Positions 8,757 to 17,612 of a DNA stretch of 44,908 bases are shown piece after piece. The DNA is from Chitinophagaceae bacterium. GTDB lineage: Bacteria; Bacteroidota; Bacteroidia; Chitinophagales; Chitinophagaceae. The notes below the pieces were generated by a model. The model had not been told where the DNA came from. It did not search any database and worked only from the letters and a program-made list of their open reading frames with translations. Made by a program: the position numbers and the translations under genes. The DNA lies in contig JAFMEV010000004.1 in assembly GCA_017856545.1 (NCBI GenBank), positions 1-44,908 of the forward strand, in the 5' to 3' direction. Within the stretch, counting starts at the first letter, position 1, and each line of letters opens with the position of its first letter.

Positions 8757-11699
8757 ATGAGCAAATTTTTAAGACATTTTGGTCTTTTTTGCATGGCTAC
8801 CTTCGTAGCTGTTAGCGCAATTGCCCAAACTGCGGGTACTGTAAAAGGTACTGTTAAAAATTCAACGAATGCTGAAACTTTAACCGCTGTAACTGTATCC
8901 TTAAAAGGATCTTCTAATGGTACTTACACAAGTGATAAAGGTACTTTTACCTTGCCTGTTTCTGTAAAACCGCCATTTACATTGGTTTTTTCTTCAGTAG
9001 GCTTTGAAAGCAAAGAAGTTAATGTAACTGATTTTTCAAACATAACAGTAAACCTTAAACCTAGTTTTGTATTGGGTTCTGAGGTGGTGGTAGCTGCATC
9101 AAGAGTTTCTGAGAGAATTTTAGAATCTCCAGTAACCATCGAAAGAATCAATACGAATGCAATTAAGTCAGCACCAGCAACAAACTATTATGATCTCCTT
9201 GCAAACTTAAAAGGAGTGGATGTAGTTGCTGCAAGTTTGACTTTTAAAAGTATTTCAACAAGAGGTTTTAATGGTTCTGGTAATACTCGTTTAAATCAAT
9301 TGATTGACGGTATGGATAACCAAGCTCCAGGTTTAAACTTCTCAGTAGGTAGTGTAATTGGTTTAACCGAATTAGACGTAGATAATATCGAATTATTACC
9401 AGGTGCATCTTCAGCTTTATATGGTGCTGGTGGTATGAATGGTACGGTTTTAATCAACTCTAAAAATCCTTTCAAATACCAAGGTTTAAGTTTCCAAGTG
9501 AAGCAAGGTGTTAAGGATGTAGACAATTATCAAAGACCACAGTCTGGTTATCAAGACTATGCGGTTAGATTTGCTCAAAAAGTAGGCAACCGTTTAGCTT
9601 ATAAGATTGGTTTTCAATACATGGAAGCACAAGACTGGTTAGCAAATAATACGCAAAACTATTCAAGAACAACTGGTACACAAAATGGGGAAGCGATTGG
9701 AGGTACAAGATACCATGATCCTAACTATGATGGTGTGAACATTTATGGTGATGAAACAACTTCATCTTTATCTGGTGTATTTGATGGTGTGAGAGCGGGT
9801 ATCATTGGTCAGTTAACATCATCTTTTGCTCCTGTTTATGGTGCTCAAGCTGGTGCTTTTGCTACTGGTGCTTTCAATCAATTATATGGCGCAACTGCAT
9901 CATTTAATTCTTTATCTAGATATGCTGCTTTCTTAGGTTCTCAAAACGCAGCATTAGCTCCATTTGCTCCAATTTTATATGGTAATGCAAAAGGATATTT
10001 TTCTGGTGTAAATGTTAGTAGAACTGGTTACAATGAAATTGATGTAATCAATCCTACTACTAAAAACATAAAATTAACAGGTGCTGTTCACTATAAAATC
10101 AATGATGATGTAGAAGCATCAATTAGTGGTTATACTGGACAAGGTAACACTGTATATACAGGTAGTGACCGTTATTCTTTACAAGACTTAAAAATGAGTC
10201 AGTTTAAGTTTGAATTAAAAGCAAAAGATTGGTTTATTAGAGCCTATACAACTTTAGAAAACTCTGGAAACTCATTTAACGCTACAATTGCTTCTCGTTA
10301 TTTTAACGAGGCTTGGAAATCAAGTAGTACTTGGTATCCTACTTATGCTGGTGCATTTACAGCTGCTAGAGATGCTGGATTGGATAACTTAGCTGCACAT
10401 GCTGCTGCAAGAACACAAGCAGATGCTGGTCGCCCAACTGGTAATATTACACAGGATCCAAGATGGAAGTCAATTGTAAGCACGCCGATTTCTAAAGGTG
10501 GTGCATTGTTCTTAGATAGAACATCTTTGTATGTTGCAGAAGGTCAATACAACTTAACAAATAAATTAGGTTTAGATAAATACAATGCAGACTTCATTGT
10601 AGGTGCAAGTCACAGACAATATTGGTTAGATTCTAAAGGAACTTTATTTGCTGATACAGCAGGTAAAATTTCTATCATGGAAAATGGTGCTTATGCACAA
10701 TTGTCTAAGCGTTTCTTAGATGATTTCATCAAGTTCTCAGTTTCTGGTAGATATGATAAAAACCAAAACTTTGAAGGTCGTTTTACACCAAGATTTACAA
10801 TGGTGGTGAAATTAGCTGAAGACCAAAATTTACGTTTTTCTTATCAAACAGCTTACCGTTTCCCAACAACTCAAAACCAATGGATCAACTTAGCAGTTGG
10901 TGGTGGTACAAGATTAATGGGAGGTTTGAGAGAATTAAGAACATTCAATGGTTTCATCAACAACCCTGCATATTCATTAGCTAGTGTTCAAGCATTTGGT
11001 GCTTCAGTATTGAGAGGTGCTCCAAATCCAGGTTTATTGAAAGAACAAGTTTTTGGAGAATTTAAACCAGAATCTTTAAGTACTTATGAAATTGGTTACA
11101 AGGCATTAGTTGCAAAGAAATTAATGGTTGATTTTTATGCTTACGCAGGTAATTATAAAAACTTCATCACAAGTGTAACGGTTCTTCAATCTAGAACTGC
11201 ACAACAAACTATTTTCGACTTATTAGATGCAAATAAGCGTACAGCATATAGTATTTCAACGAATGCTGATGTGAATGTATCTAGCTCAGGTTGGGGTTTG
11301 TCTTTAGATTACATTTTACCTCGTAATTTCACAGCAAGTGCTAGTGTTTCTTCTGATGAAATTGGCAATTTACCTAATGGATTTATTTCTTACTTCAATA
11401 CTCCAAAAATGAGAGTGAATGTAGGTTTAAACAATAGCGGTTTCTTGTTAAAAGACAGATTAGGATTTGGCGCTACTTTCCATTACCAAGATGGATTTAT
11501 ATATGAAGGTACATTTGGTGTAGGTAAAGTTTCTTCATTCAATACACTTGATGCTGTATTAACTTACAAAGTACCAAAAATCAAATCTATGGTGAAAGTA
11601 GGTGGTACAAATATCATGAACCATTATTACAGAACTGCATTTGGTAATCCTGCAATTGGTGGATTATACTATGTAAGTTTTGCATATAATATATTGTAA
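8757..11699 (+). CDS. TonB-dependent outer-membrane receptor with CarboxypepD-reg-like domain
   Basis: A 980-aa outer-membrane protein for energised uptake of an unknown ligand. A signal peptide (about 1-23, cleaved after SAIA) is followed by a carboxypeptidase-regulatory-like beta domain (about 26-105, starting GTVKGTVKN), a plug domain (about 115-235, with FNGSGNTRLNQLIDGMDN and the PGASSALYGAGGMNGTVLI strand) and a large beta-barrel that runs to the C-terminus. No STN domain for anti-sigma signalling is seen. No susD-like gene is adjacent, so it is not a canonical SusCD pair. A possible upstream TATTTTG at 8720-8726 is one base short of the promoter consensus. A strong terminator follows, so it is probably transcribed alone. 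Confidence 0.93.
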   Translation: MSKFLRHFGLFCMATFVAVSAIAQTAGTVKGTVKNSTNAETLTAVTVSLKGSSNGTYTSDKGTFTLPVSVKPPFTLVFSSVGFESKEVNVTDFSNITVNLKPSFVLGSEVVVAASRVSERILESPVTIERINTNAIKSAPATNYYDLLANLKGVDVVAASLTFKSISTRGFNGSGNTRLNQLIDGMDNQAPGLNFSVGSVIGLTELDVDNIELLPGASSALYGAGGMNGTVLINSKNPFKYQGLSFQVKQGVKDVDNYQRPQSGYQDYAVRFAQKVGNRLAYKIGFQYMEAQDWLANNTQNYSRTTGTQNGEAIGGTRYHDPNYDGVNIYGDETTSSLSGVFDGVRAGIIGQLTSSFAPVYGAQAGAFATGAFNQLYGATASFNSLSRYAAFLGSQNAALAPFAPILYGNAKGYFSGVNVSRTGYNEIDVINPTTKNIKLTGAVHYKINDDVEASISGYTGQGNTVYTGSDRYSLQDLKMSQFKFELKAKDWFIRAYTTLENSGNSFNATIASRYFNEAWKSSSTWYPTYAGAFTAARDAGLDNLAAHAAARTQADAGRPTGNITQDPRWKSIVSTPISKGGALFLDRTSLYVAEGQYNLTNKLGLDKYNADFIVGASHRQYWLDSKGTLFADTAGKISIMENGAYAQLSKRFLDDFIKFSVSGRYDKNQNFEGRFTPRFTMVVKLAEDQNLRFSYQTAYRFPTTQNQWINLAVGGGTRLMGGLRELRTFNGFINNPAYSLASVQAFGASVLRGAPNPGLLKEQVFGEFKPESLSTYEIGYKALVAKKLMVDFYAYAGNYKNFITSVTVLQSRTAQQTIFDLLDANKRTAYSISTNADVNVSSSGWGLSLDYILPRNFTASASVSSDEIGNLPNGFISYFNTPKMRVNVGLNNSGFLLKDRLGFGATFHYQDGFIYEGTFGVGKVSSFNTLDAVLTYKVPKIKSMVKVGGTNIMNHYYRTAFGNPAIGGLYYVSFAYNIL

Positions 11700-11734
11700 G
11701 ATATCTAGGATGGGTTAGTCCCAACTATCTTACG

Positions 11735-11769
11735 AATCCCTTCCCGATTTTCGGGAAGGGATTTTTTTT
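11735..11769 (+). terminator. Strong intrinsic terminator of the TonB receptor gene
   Basis: A perfect 13-bp stem (11735-11747 with 11751-11763) with a 3-base loop is followed by a run of T to 11769. This is one of the strongest terminators in the window. Confidence 0.92.
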
Positions 11770-11803
11770 GCCCCTAACTGGACTTTTTTCCTCTATAAAA
11801 TAC

Positions 11804-11811
11804 TATTTTTG
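11804..11811 (+). promoter_or_regulatory. Candidate -7 element of pdhB
   Basis: TATTTTTG fits TAnnTTTG and is followed by C, 27 bases before the ATG when counted from its last base. No TTG is found at the usual -33 spacing, so only the -7 half is supported. Confidence 0.5.
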
Positions 11812-11837
11812 CTACTCAAATTAAAACTGGAATATCC

Positions 11838-12818
11838 ATGCGATCTATAGCCTTTAGAGAAGCCCTTCGTGAAGCCATGAATGAAGAAATGAGAAGAGAC
11901 GAACGTGTGCTTTTGATGGGAGAAGAAGTAGCTGAATACAATGGGGCTTACAAGGTAAGTCAAGGTATGTTGGCTGAGTTTGGTCCAAAAAGAATTATTG
12001 ACACCCCTATATCAGAATTGGGTTTTGCTGCGGTAGCTGTAGGTGCGGCTCAAAATGGTTTAAGACCAATCGTTGAATTCATGACATGGAATTTTGCTGT
12101 TTTGCCATTGGATCAGATCTTGAATACGGCTAGTAAAATGTTGGCAATGAGTGGTGGTCAAATTGGATGTCCAATTGTGATGAGAGGTCCCAATGGAAGT
12201 GCTGGTCAATTAGGGGCACAACACTCTACTGCATTTGAAAGTTTTTTAGCAAATATTCCAGGCTTGAAAGTAGTATCTCCATCCAATGGGTATGATGCAA
12301 AAGGTTTATTAAAACAAGCCATTCGCTACGAAGAAGATCCAATCATGTTTTTGGAAAGTGAAGTGATGTATGGAGATAAGTCTGATGTTCCTGAAGAAGA
12401 ATATTATATCCCATTAGGGAAGGCAGATATTAAAAAACATGGTACTGATGTTACCATTGTTTCTTTCAATAAAATGATGAAAGTAGCATTAGGTGCTGCA
12501 GCTGAATTAGAGAAAGAAGGCATTAGTGCCGAAGTAATTGATTTAAGAACCATCAGACCTTTGGACTGGGAAACTATTTTAGAAAGTGTAAAGAAAACAA
12601 ATCGTTTAGTGATTGTTGAAGAACAATGGCCATTTGCATCTGTATCTTCTGAAATCACCTATAGAATCCAAAAAGAAGGTTTTGATTATCTAGATGCACC
12701 CATTCGAAGAATCTGTAGTGCGGATGCGCCCATGCACTATGCTCCAAATTTGACTGCATTGGCTATTCCCGATGTTACAAGAACTGTCAAGCTAGTGAAG
12801 GAAGTAGTAGGCAGATAA
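11838..12818 (+). CDS. pdhB: Pyruvate dehydrogenase E1 component, beta subunit
   Basis: Beta subunit of a thiamine-diphosphate 2-oxoacid dehydrogenase E1, which with the alpha subunit decarboxylates pyruvate and acetylates lipoyl-E2. The 326-aa protein has the transketolase central domain (about 1-180, with GEEVAEYNGAYKVSQG and the FMTWNFAVLPLDQI segment) and the transketolase C-terminal domain (about 195-315, with EVIDLRTIRPLDW). The length is that of a separate beta subunit. No alpha subunit or E2 gene is beside it here. A branched-chain 2-oxoacid dehydrogenase beta subunit is the main alternative, but the match to PdhB is better. Confidence 0.9.
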   Translation: MRSIAFREALREAMNEEMRRDERVLLMGEEVAEYNGAYKVSQGMLAEFGPKRIIDTPISELGFAAVAVGAAQNGLRPIVEFMTWNFAVLPLDQILNTASKMLAMSGGQIGCPIVMRGPNGSAGQLGAQHSTAFESFLANIPGLKVVSPSNGYDAKGLLKQAIRYEEDPIMFLESEVMYGDKSDVPEEEYYIPLGKADIKKHGTDVTIVSFNKMMKVALGAAAELEKEGISAEVIDLRTIRPLDWETILESVKKTNRLVIVEEQWPFASVSSEITYRIQKEGFDYLDAPIRRICSADAPMHYAPNLTALAIPDVTRTVKLVKEVVGR

Positions 12819-12872
12819 TCCTTGATTTTAGCCTTTTAAGGATAAGATGACATAATTAACTATCTTTTATAC

Positions 12873-12899
12873 AAATATCCCTTACAAAGGGATATTTTT
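12873..12899 (+). terminator. Intrinsic terminator of pdhB
   Basis: A perfect 11-bp stem (12873-12883 with 12887-12897) with a 3-base loop ACA ends in T5 at 12895-12899. It ends 25 bases before lepB. Confidence 0.85.
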
Positions 12900-12924
12900 G
12901 TTATAACATATTAATCAAAGCTTT

Positions 12925-14436
12925 ATGGGAATGATCTTGTTTATTTTATATTGGTTGGGATGGCATTTAGGTATGTATGCTATGTTAAAAAAAGCTGGGG
13001 TGCCTGCTAATAAAGCCATTATTCCTATTTACAATACTTGGGAGGTAGTCAAACTTTGTGGTATTCCAAAATTTTGGTTTTGGATTCAGTTAATTCCTGT
13101 ATTAGGACAATTTGTTACATTATGGATTAGTATCATTTTTGTGATGCATTTTAAAAGAGTAAGTTTATTAGATCACACCTTAACAGTGTTAGTTCCATTT
13201 ATTTATTTACCATATTTGGGATTCACTGACAAGGGTGTTTGGCATGGTGAAAAAGCATTAGCACATTATCATAAGTCAGGTGCAAGAGAATGGATAGATG
13301 CAGCTGTTTTTGCAGTAGTAGCAGCAACTTTGATTAGAACATTTATTTTTGAAGCATATGTGATTCCTTCAGAAAGTATGGAGAAAACATTATTGGTGAA
13401 TGATTTCTTATTTGTAGATAAGATCACTTATGGTGCGCGAATTCCACAAACTCCATTGTCTTTGCCTTTTGTACACAATACTATGCCTGGGTCTATCACT
13501 ACACCTTCTTATACTAAGTTAATTCAATTGGATTATCAGAGACTTCCAGCCATCAGAAAAATCAAAAGAAATGATATTGTAGTGTTTAATTTTCCGGCGG
13601 GGGATACCATTATCAATTTACCTGAATTTGGGAGTAAGATTCCATATTATGATGTTTTAAGAAGTGCTCAGTATAATGGGGATAGAGAAAAACTTAAAGC
13701 TGATTATCCCATTTTGGTGCATCCAATGGATAAGACAGATAATTATATCAAAAGATGTGTGGCAATACCTGGTGATTTGTTAGAAATCAAAAATGGGGTA
13801 TTGTGGATCAATCAAGCACCTGCAGTAGTTACATCAGCTGCTCAAAATGAATATATTGTCACAACCAATGGTCAAAATTTTACAGAAGAATTTATCAATG
13901 ATACTTTAGGTATTAGTACTACTGAGGAATCTGCTGATTTTAGTTTTGTTGAGGGCGTTGCTAATACTTATAGAATAAACATGACAGCAAAAGCTGCGGA
14001 AAGTGTTAGAAGATTGCCCCATGTTATTTCTGTTCAATTATTTGCGGATCAAAATATTGGCTACACATTTCCCAATGATGTAGTGCATGCTCCATGGACG
14101 ATTGATCATTATGGCCCTATTCGTATTCCTAAAAAAGGCGATCAGGTAGCACTGAATGATGCCACAATTGAAATATACAGAAGATTGATTACTGCTTATG
14201 AAAACAATACTTTAGAAAAAGTGAATGGGCAGTATATCTTGAATGGTAAAGCGGCGACTACTTATACCATTCAACAAGATTACTATTGGATGATGGGAGA
14301 TAATCGACATAGAAGTCAGGACAGCAGATTCTGGGGATTTGTACCAGAAACTCATATCGTTGGGAAAGCTGGTATTATTTGGTTTAGTTACGATAAGTCC
14401 ATTCGATGGAATAGAATATTTAATTTAATCAAATAA
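12925..14436 (+). CDS. lepB: Signal peptidase I with N-terminal multi-helix membrane domain
   Basis: Membrane endopeptidase that removes signal peptides from exported proteins. The 503-aa protein starts with about four hydrophobic segments within residues 1-105 (resembling DUF5684), then a further helix at about 128-145 leading into the catalytic domain. The Ser of PSESMEKT is Ser151 and the general-base Lys of YIKRCVAIPGD is Lys276, so the S26 dyad is intact. The Ser-Lys spacing of 125 residues is far longer than in E. coli LepB (55) because of an inserted segment (about 170-260), and another insertion precedes the C-terminal box MMGDNRHRSQDSR. cdd begins 1 base after the stop. Confidence 0.93.
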   Translation: MGMILFILYWLGWHLGMYAMLKKAGVPANKAIIPIYNTWEVVKLCGIPKFWFWIQLIPVLGQFVTLWISIIFVMHFKRVSLLDHTLTVLVPFIYLPYLGFTDKGVWHGEKALAHYHKSGAREWIDAAVFAVVAATLIRTFIFEAYVIPSESMEKTLLVNDFLFVDKITYGARIPQTPLSLPFVHNTMPGSITTPSYTKLIQLDYQRLPAIRKIKRNDIVVFNFPAGDTIINLPEFGSKIPYYDVLRSAQYNGDREKLKADYPILVHPMDKTDNYIKRCVAIPGDLLEIKNGVLWINQAPAVVTSAAQNEYIVTTNGQNFTEEFINDTLGISTTEESADFSFVEGVANTYRINMTAKAAESVRRLPHVISVQLFADQNIGYTFPNDVVHAPWTIDHYGPIRIPKKGDQVALNDATIEIYRRLITAYENNTLEKVNGQYILNGKAATTYTIQQDYYWMMGDNRHRSQDSRFWGFVPETHIVGKAGIIWFSYDKSIRWNRIFNLIK

Positions 14437-14437
14437 G

Positions 14438-14929
14438 ATGCTTAAAAAATTTGAATTCGAATATGAGTCTTTTCAAAATGCAAGTGCTTTAGCAAAGGAG
14501 GATATTGATTTGTTGGAAGCTGCGAGAAAAGCAACAGCCACTGCTTTTGCACCATATTCTAATTTTAAAGTGGGGGCAGCAGCAAGATTAAACACTGGCG
14601 AGATTATTCTTGGCTCAAATCAAGAAAGCGCGAGTTATCCTGTTGGTATATGTGCAGAGCGTGCGCTTTTAAATAGCATAGGAAGTCAATTCAGTCAAGC
14701 AACTATTATTTCTTTGGCAGTGAGTTACGATGCAGTGGGGAAGGCTTCTATTGAACCATTGTCGCCTTGCGGTATGTGCAGACAATCTATCTTGGATTTC
14801 GAGAATAGATATCAAGCACCCATTAGAGTTATTTTAGCAGGCTTAGAAGGCGAAGTGATGGTTTTTAAATCAGCTTCCGATTTATTGCCCTTTGGATTTA
14901 ATGGTTCTATTTTAAAAGGGTTAAAATAA
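14438..14929 (+). CDS. cdd: Cytidine deaminase
   Basis: Zinc-dependent deaminase converting (deoxy)cytidine to (deoxy)uridine in pyrimidine salvage. The 163-aa protein contains the family core: FAPYSNFKVGAA near residue 40, CAER with Cys72 as zinc ligand and Glu74 as proton shuttle, and PCGMC with zinc ligands Cys111 and Cys114. About 20 extra N-terminal residues precede the core compared with short bacterial Cdd. It follows lepB by one base, so it is translated from the same mRNA, and its last 9 bases overlap the 3' end of the convergent ogt gene. Confidence 0.94.
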   Translation: MLKKFEFEYESFQNASALAKEDIDLLEAARKATATAFAPYSNFKVGAAARLNTGEIILGSNQESASYPVGICAERALLNSIGSQFSQATIISLAVSYDAVGKASIEPLSPCGMCRQSILDFENRYQAPIRVILAGLEGEVMVFKSASDLLPFGFNGSILKGLK

Positions 14930-15412
14930 GGTTTGAACACCAAGTGCTAGCCTAAATTCGTGTTGTAATAACCACTTTTTTCTGTATTTGCCCCAGGCAT
15001 ATCCCACCAATGATTGATCCGCCCCAATAATTCTATGACAAGGAATTAGAATTGCAATTTTATTTTTTCCATTAGCCGCTGCTGCAGCTCTAACACATTT
15101 TGGATCACCTAGTTTTTTTGCCAATTCTCCATAACTCAATGTTTTACCAAATGGTACTTCATATAATTCTTTCCACACTTTTTGTTGAAATGCTGTTCCT
15201 TCTTGGTGAATGGGAACGGTAAAAGAGGTTCTCTGTCCACTGAAATATTCAATCAATTCATCAATGCATTGGTGAATTACAGGGGAGGCTTCAGTGAGTT
15301 CAATGTTCAAGCTATCTTGCGCTTCTACAAATGCTATGCTGCAAATACTTAGTTCATTTGCGCTAATGAGCATTGCACCAATTGGACTGTGATATATTTG
15401 GGTATTGATCAA
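14921..15412 (-). CDS. ogt: Methylated-DNA-protein cysteine methyltransferase
   Basis: Suicide DNA repair protein that removes O6-alkyl groups from guanine. The 163-aa protein has a short N-terminal ribonuclease-like domain and the C-terminal helix-turn-helix domain with active-site IPCHRII, acceptor Cys125. The helix-turn-helix segment SYGELAKKLGDPKCVRAAAAANGKN is complete. No Ada-type regulatory or zinc domain is present, so this is the Ogt/MGMT form. It starts 2 bases after the stop of the upstream SirB1-like gene (same strand), suggesting an operon, and overlaps cdd tail to tail by 9 bases. Confidence 0.93.
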   Translation of the reverse strand: MINTQIYHSPIGAMLISANELSICSIAFVEAQDSLNIELTEASPVIHQCIDELIEYFSGQRTSFTVPIHQEGTAFQQKVWKELYEVPFGKTLSYGELAKKLGDPKCVRAAAAANGKNKIAILIPCHRIIGADQSLVGYAWGKYRKKWLLQHEFRLALGVQTLF

Positions 15413-15414
15413 TA

Positions 15415-16296
15415 TTAATCATCTAATAAATTAGCTAAATCATTCAAGTCTTTTTGCTTGTATTGTAAGGTTGGGCTAGTAAAACATTTAGAGAATTCTT
15501 GAAATAATTTTTTGATAATTCTTTGGTTGCTTAAAGGCTTATAATAACTGTTTTTAGGTTCAATATTGGAGCGTTGAAAGTATTGATCCAAATCTTTTTG
15601 AGAAAATGCATTTCCAGTGGTTCCTTCTATATAAAATTGAATAAATTCTTGAGGGTTGGGAACAATCGCATCGGGGTCCCAATCCATGGTATAGAATGCA
15701 ATAATACATTGCTTGGGTATATTGATAAAATCTGCTAAAATGTCTAATTGTTGACATAATTCAGCATATAAGATTGCATTAGAAAAAGCATTTCCATTTT
15801 TGGATAGTAATGGTGCAGCAATCAAAAATGCTTCTGGCTTTTCGTAATTTACTTCTGCTCCTTTTATTTGGTAATAACTAAACAAAATATTTCTAAGTAC
15901 ATTGGCTTGTTCTAGTGGCGTCAAATAGTTGTTTAATTCTAACCAGATATTTCGTCTAATTTTTTCTAATTGATTTCTAAGGTTATCCAAATTCATTTCG
16001 GGATAATGAAATTTGGTAACTAACAAAGCCCCTTCAAAGAGAGAAGGTGCTTCTTTTGATTTCCATGCAATAAGGGCTTCTTTTAGATCTTGCAATCGCA
16101 ATTGATAGATCATCATCTCTATACGCTCCAAACTCACTTCGTCTAAGGTGGATTCCCATAGATGTTCTAAATCTGGAATGATTGGGCTGCCATAATGCAA
16201 GATTCTATTTGAAATGGTTGAATAGACTTCTTCATCAGGGTCATCGATTAATTTAAACAATGCTTGTATTTCTTCGGCAGTCTTTTGCATATTCAA
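15415..16296 (-). CDS. SirB1/transglutaminase-like family protein, probably non-catalytic
   Basis: A 293-aa cytoplasmic protein. The first 90 residues look like HEAT-type helical repeats (DDPDEEVYSTISNRIL begins one). The segment from about 105 to 225 follows the Transglut_core2/SirB1 pattern: leucine-rich LEKIRRNIWLELNN, LTPLEQANVLRNILF, then GNAFSNAILYAELCQQLDI. The catalytic Cys and His expected of a real transglutaminase are not apparent, so it is probably a scaffold or binding protein; this is inference from reading alone. Translation could also start two codons later (MQKTAEE). The downstream partner is ogt, 2 bases away. Confidence 0.7.
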   Translation of the reverse strand: MNMQKTAEEIQALFKLIDDPDEEVYSTISNRILHYGSPIIPDLEHLWESTLDEVSLERIEMMIYQLRLQDLKEALIAWKSKEAPSLFEGALLVTKFHYPEMNLDNLRNQLEKIRRNIWLELNNYLTPLEQANVLRNILFSYYQIKGAEVNYEKPEAFLIAAPLLSKNGNAFSNAILYAELCQQLDILADFINIPKQCIIAFYTMDWDPDAIVPNPQEFIQFYIEGTTGNAFSQKDLDQYFQRSNIEPKNSYYKPLSNQRIIKKLFQEFSKCFTSPTLQYKQKDLNDLANLLDD

Positions 16297-16439
16297 ATCA
16301 ACGCAAAAAAAGTCATATGTACATTGTTTATTTATCCCTACCTGTGGATATATTTAACAATAGTTTACATAATAAAAATAATAACTATTCGTTAGGCAAA
16401 TAATTGACCATTTTACCTCCAAAAATGTTGTTTATTGGT

Positions 16440-16447
16440 TATATTTG
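16440..16447 (+). promoter_or_regulatory. Candidate -7 element of the desaturase gene
   Basis: TATATTTG is an exact TAnnTTTG match, ending 18 bases before the desaturase ATG. No TTG is at the proper -33 spacing. The 168-base divergent gap also holds AT-rich sequence around 16360-16400 with no other recognisable motif. Confidence 0.45.
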
Positions 16448-16464
16448 GATAATATCTATATCAA

Positions 16465-17556
16465 ATGCAACAACAAGTTTTCGCTACTCCAAAATTTCCT
16501 TCTAGTACAAAATCATTACATGCAGAATTAAAGCGCCGCGTTAATGAGTATTTAGAACAAAATCAAATTAAGGCTACTGGCAACTTTAAGTTATTTTCTA
16601 AAGCCATATTGTTGGTTAGCTTACTGGTTGTTACCTACATCCACTTAGTCTTTTACACACCTAGTACATTTTTTGCTATACTAGAATGTGTTGTTTTTGG
16701 CGGTTTAATTGCGGCTATTGGGTTTAATGTGATGCATGACGGAAGTCATGGAAGTTTTAGCAAATATGCTTGGTTAAATAACCTGGCATCTTCATCCATT
16801 AGCGTATTAGGGGCTAGTCGTTTTATGTGGGGCATGAAACATGTAACCATACATCATACGTATACCAATATTGATGGAGTAGATGATGATATAGAAGTGG
16901 GCGTATTCATGAGAATGGCACCTACTCAAAAGTATTATTCAATGCATCGTTTTCAACATATCTATTTTTGGTTCTTGTATATGTTGTTATATATATTCTG
17001 GATTTTCTTTGCTGATTACAAAAAATATTTCTCCAAGAAAATAGGCAATATTAGTTTTAAGAGTATGTCTTGGGCCGAGCATATTGAATTTTGGTCTGTA
17101 AAAATTTACCATGTTGTTGCCTTTGTGGTATTACCCATATATATGGTAGGATGGGTGAGTTGGTTGGTTGGTTTCTTGATTGCAACTATGTTTGCAGGAT
17201 TTGTTTTGAGTATTGTTTTCCAACTAGCGCATACTGTAGAGGATACAGAATTTCCAATTGCTACTCAGCCGGACAATAAAATGCCAGATGAGTTTGCGGC
17301 TCATCAAATTCAAACTACAGCTAATTTTGCAACAAAGAATAAATTGGTTAGCTGGTTAGTAGGAGGGTTGAACTTCCAAATTGAGCACCATCTATTTCCT
17401 AAGATTTCTCACGTTCATTATCCTGCCATTAGCAAGATTGTAAAACAGGCTTGTGAAGATTTTAAATTAAATTATATTGAATACCCAACAGTTTTAAGTG
17501 CGATTAAAGCGCATTTCAACTTTGTAAAACAAATGAGCAAGCCCTCAGTTGCTTAA
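16465..17556 (+). CDS. Membrane fatty-acid desaturase (acyl-CoA/acyl-lipid type)
   Basis: Di-iron membrane enzyme that introduces a double bond into an acyl chain. The 363-aa protein carries all three histidine boxes: HDGSH at 91-95, H126 with HH at 130-131 (HVTIHHTYTN), and QIEHH at 305-309. Four or more transmembrane helices lie at about 43-64, 66-85, 170-190 and 212-255. A Gln as first residue of the third box is typical of front-end (delta-5/delta-6 type) desaturases; no cytochrome b5 domain is fused, so an external electron donor is needed. Regiospecificity cannot be read from sequence. It is a single gene ending at a bidirectional terminator. Confidence 0.9.
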   Translation: MQQQVFATPKFPSSTKSLHAELKRRVNEYLEQNQIKATGNFKLFSKAILLVSLLVVTYIHLVFYTPSTFFAILECVVFGGLIAAIGFNVMHDGSHGSFSKYAWLNNLASSSISVLGASRFMWGMKHVTIHHTYTNIDGVDDDIEVGVFMRMAPTQKYYSMHRFQHIYFWFLYMLLYIFWIFFADYKKYFSKKIGNISFKSMSWAEHIEFWSVKIYHVVAFVVLPIYMVGWVSWLVGFLIATMFAGFVLSIVFQLAHTVEDTEFPIATQPDNKMPDEFAAHQIQTTANFATKNKLVSWLVGGLNFQIEHHLFPKISHVHYPAISKIVKQACEDFKLNYIEYPTVLSAIKAHFNFVKQMSKPSVA

Positions 17557-17573
17557 AATTATAAATGATTATA

Positions 17574-17605
17574 AAAAAAGGATATCAACATTGATATCCT
17601 TTTTT
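17574..17605. terminator. Bidirectional terminator between desaturase gene and topA
   Basis: A perfect 15-bp inverted repeat (17574-17588 with 17591-17605) around the core GGATATCAA, with A6 left and T6 right and a 2-base centre. It serves both convergent genes. Confidence 0.88.
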
Positions 17606-17612
17606 ATTTGAG

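Noticed and set aside
10321-10440. Ala-rich stretch in the TonB receptor as a possible tandem repeat
   Set aside because: The alanines are irregular and lie in what is probably a barrel loop; no repeat unit recurs at DNA level.
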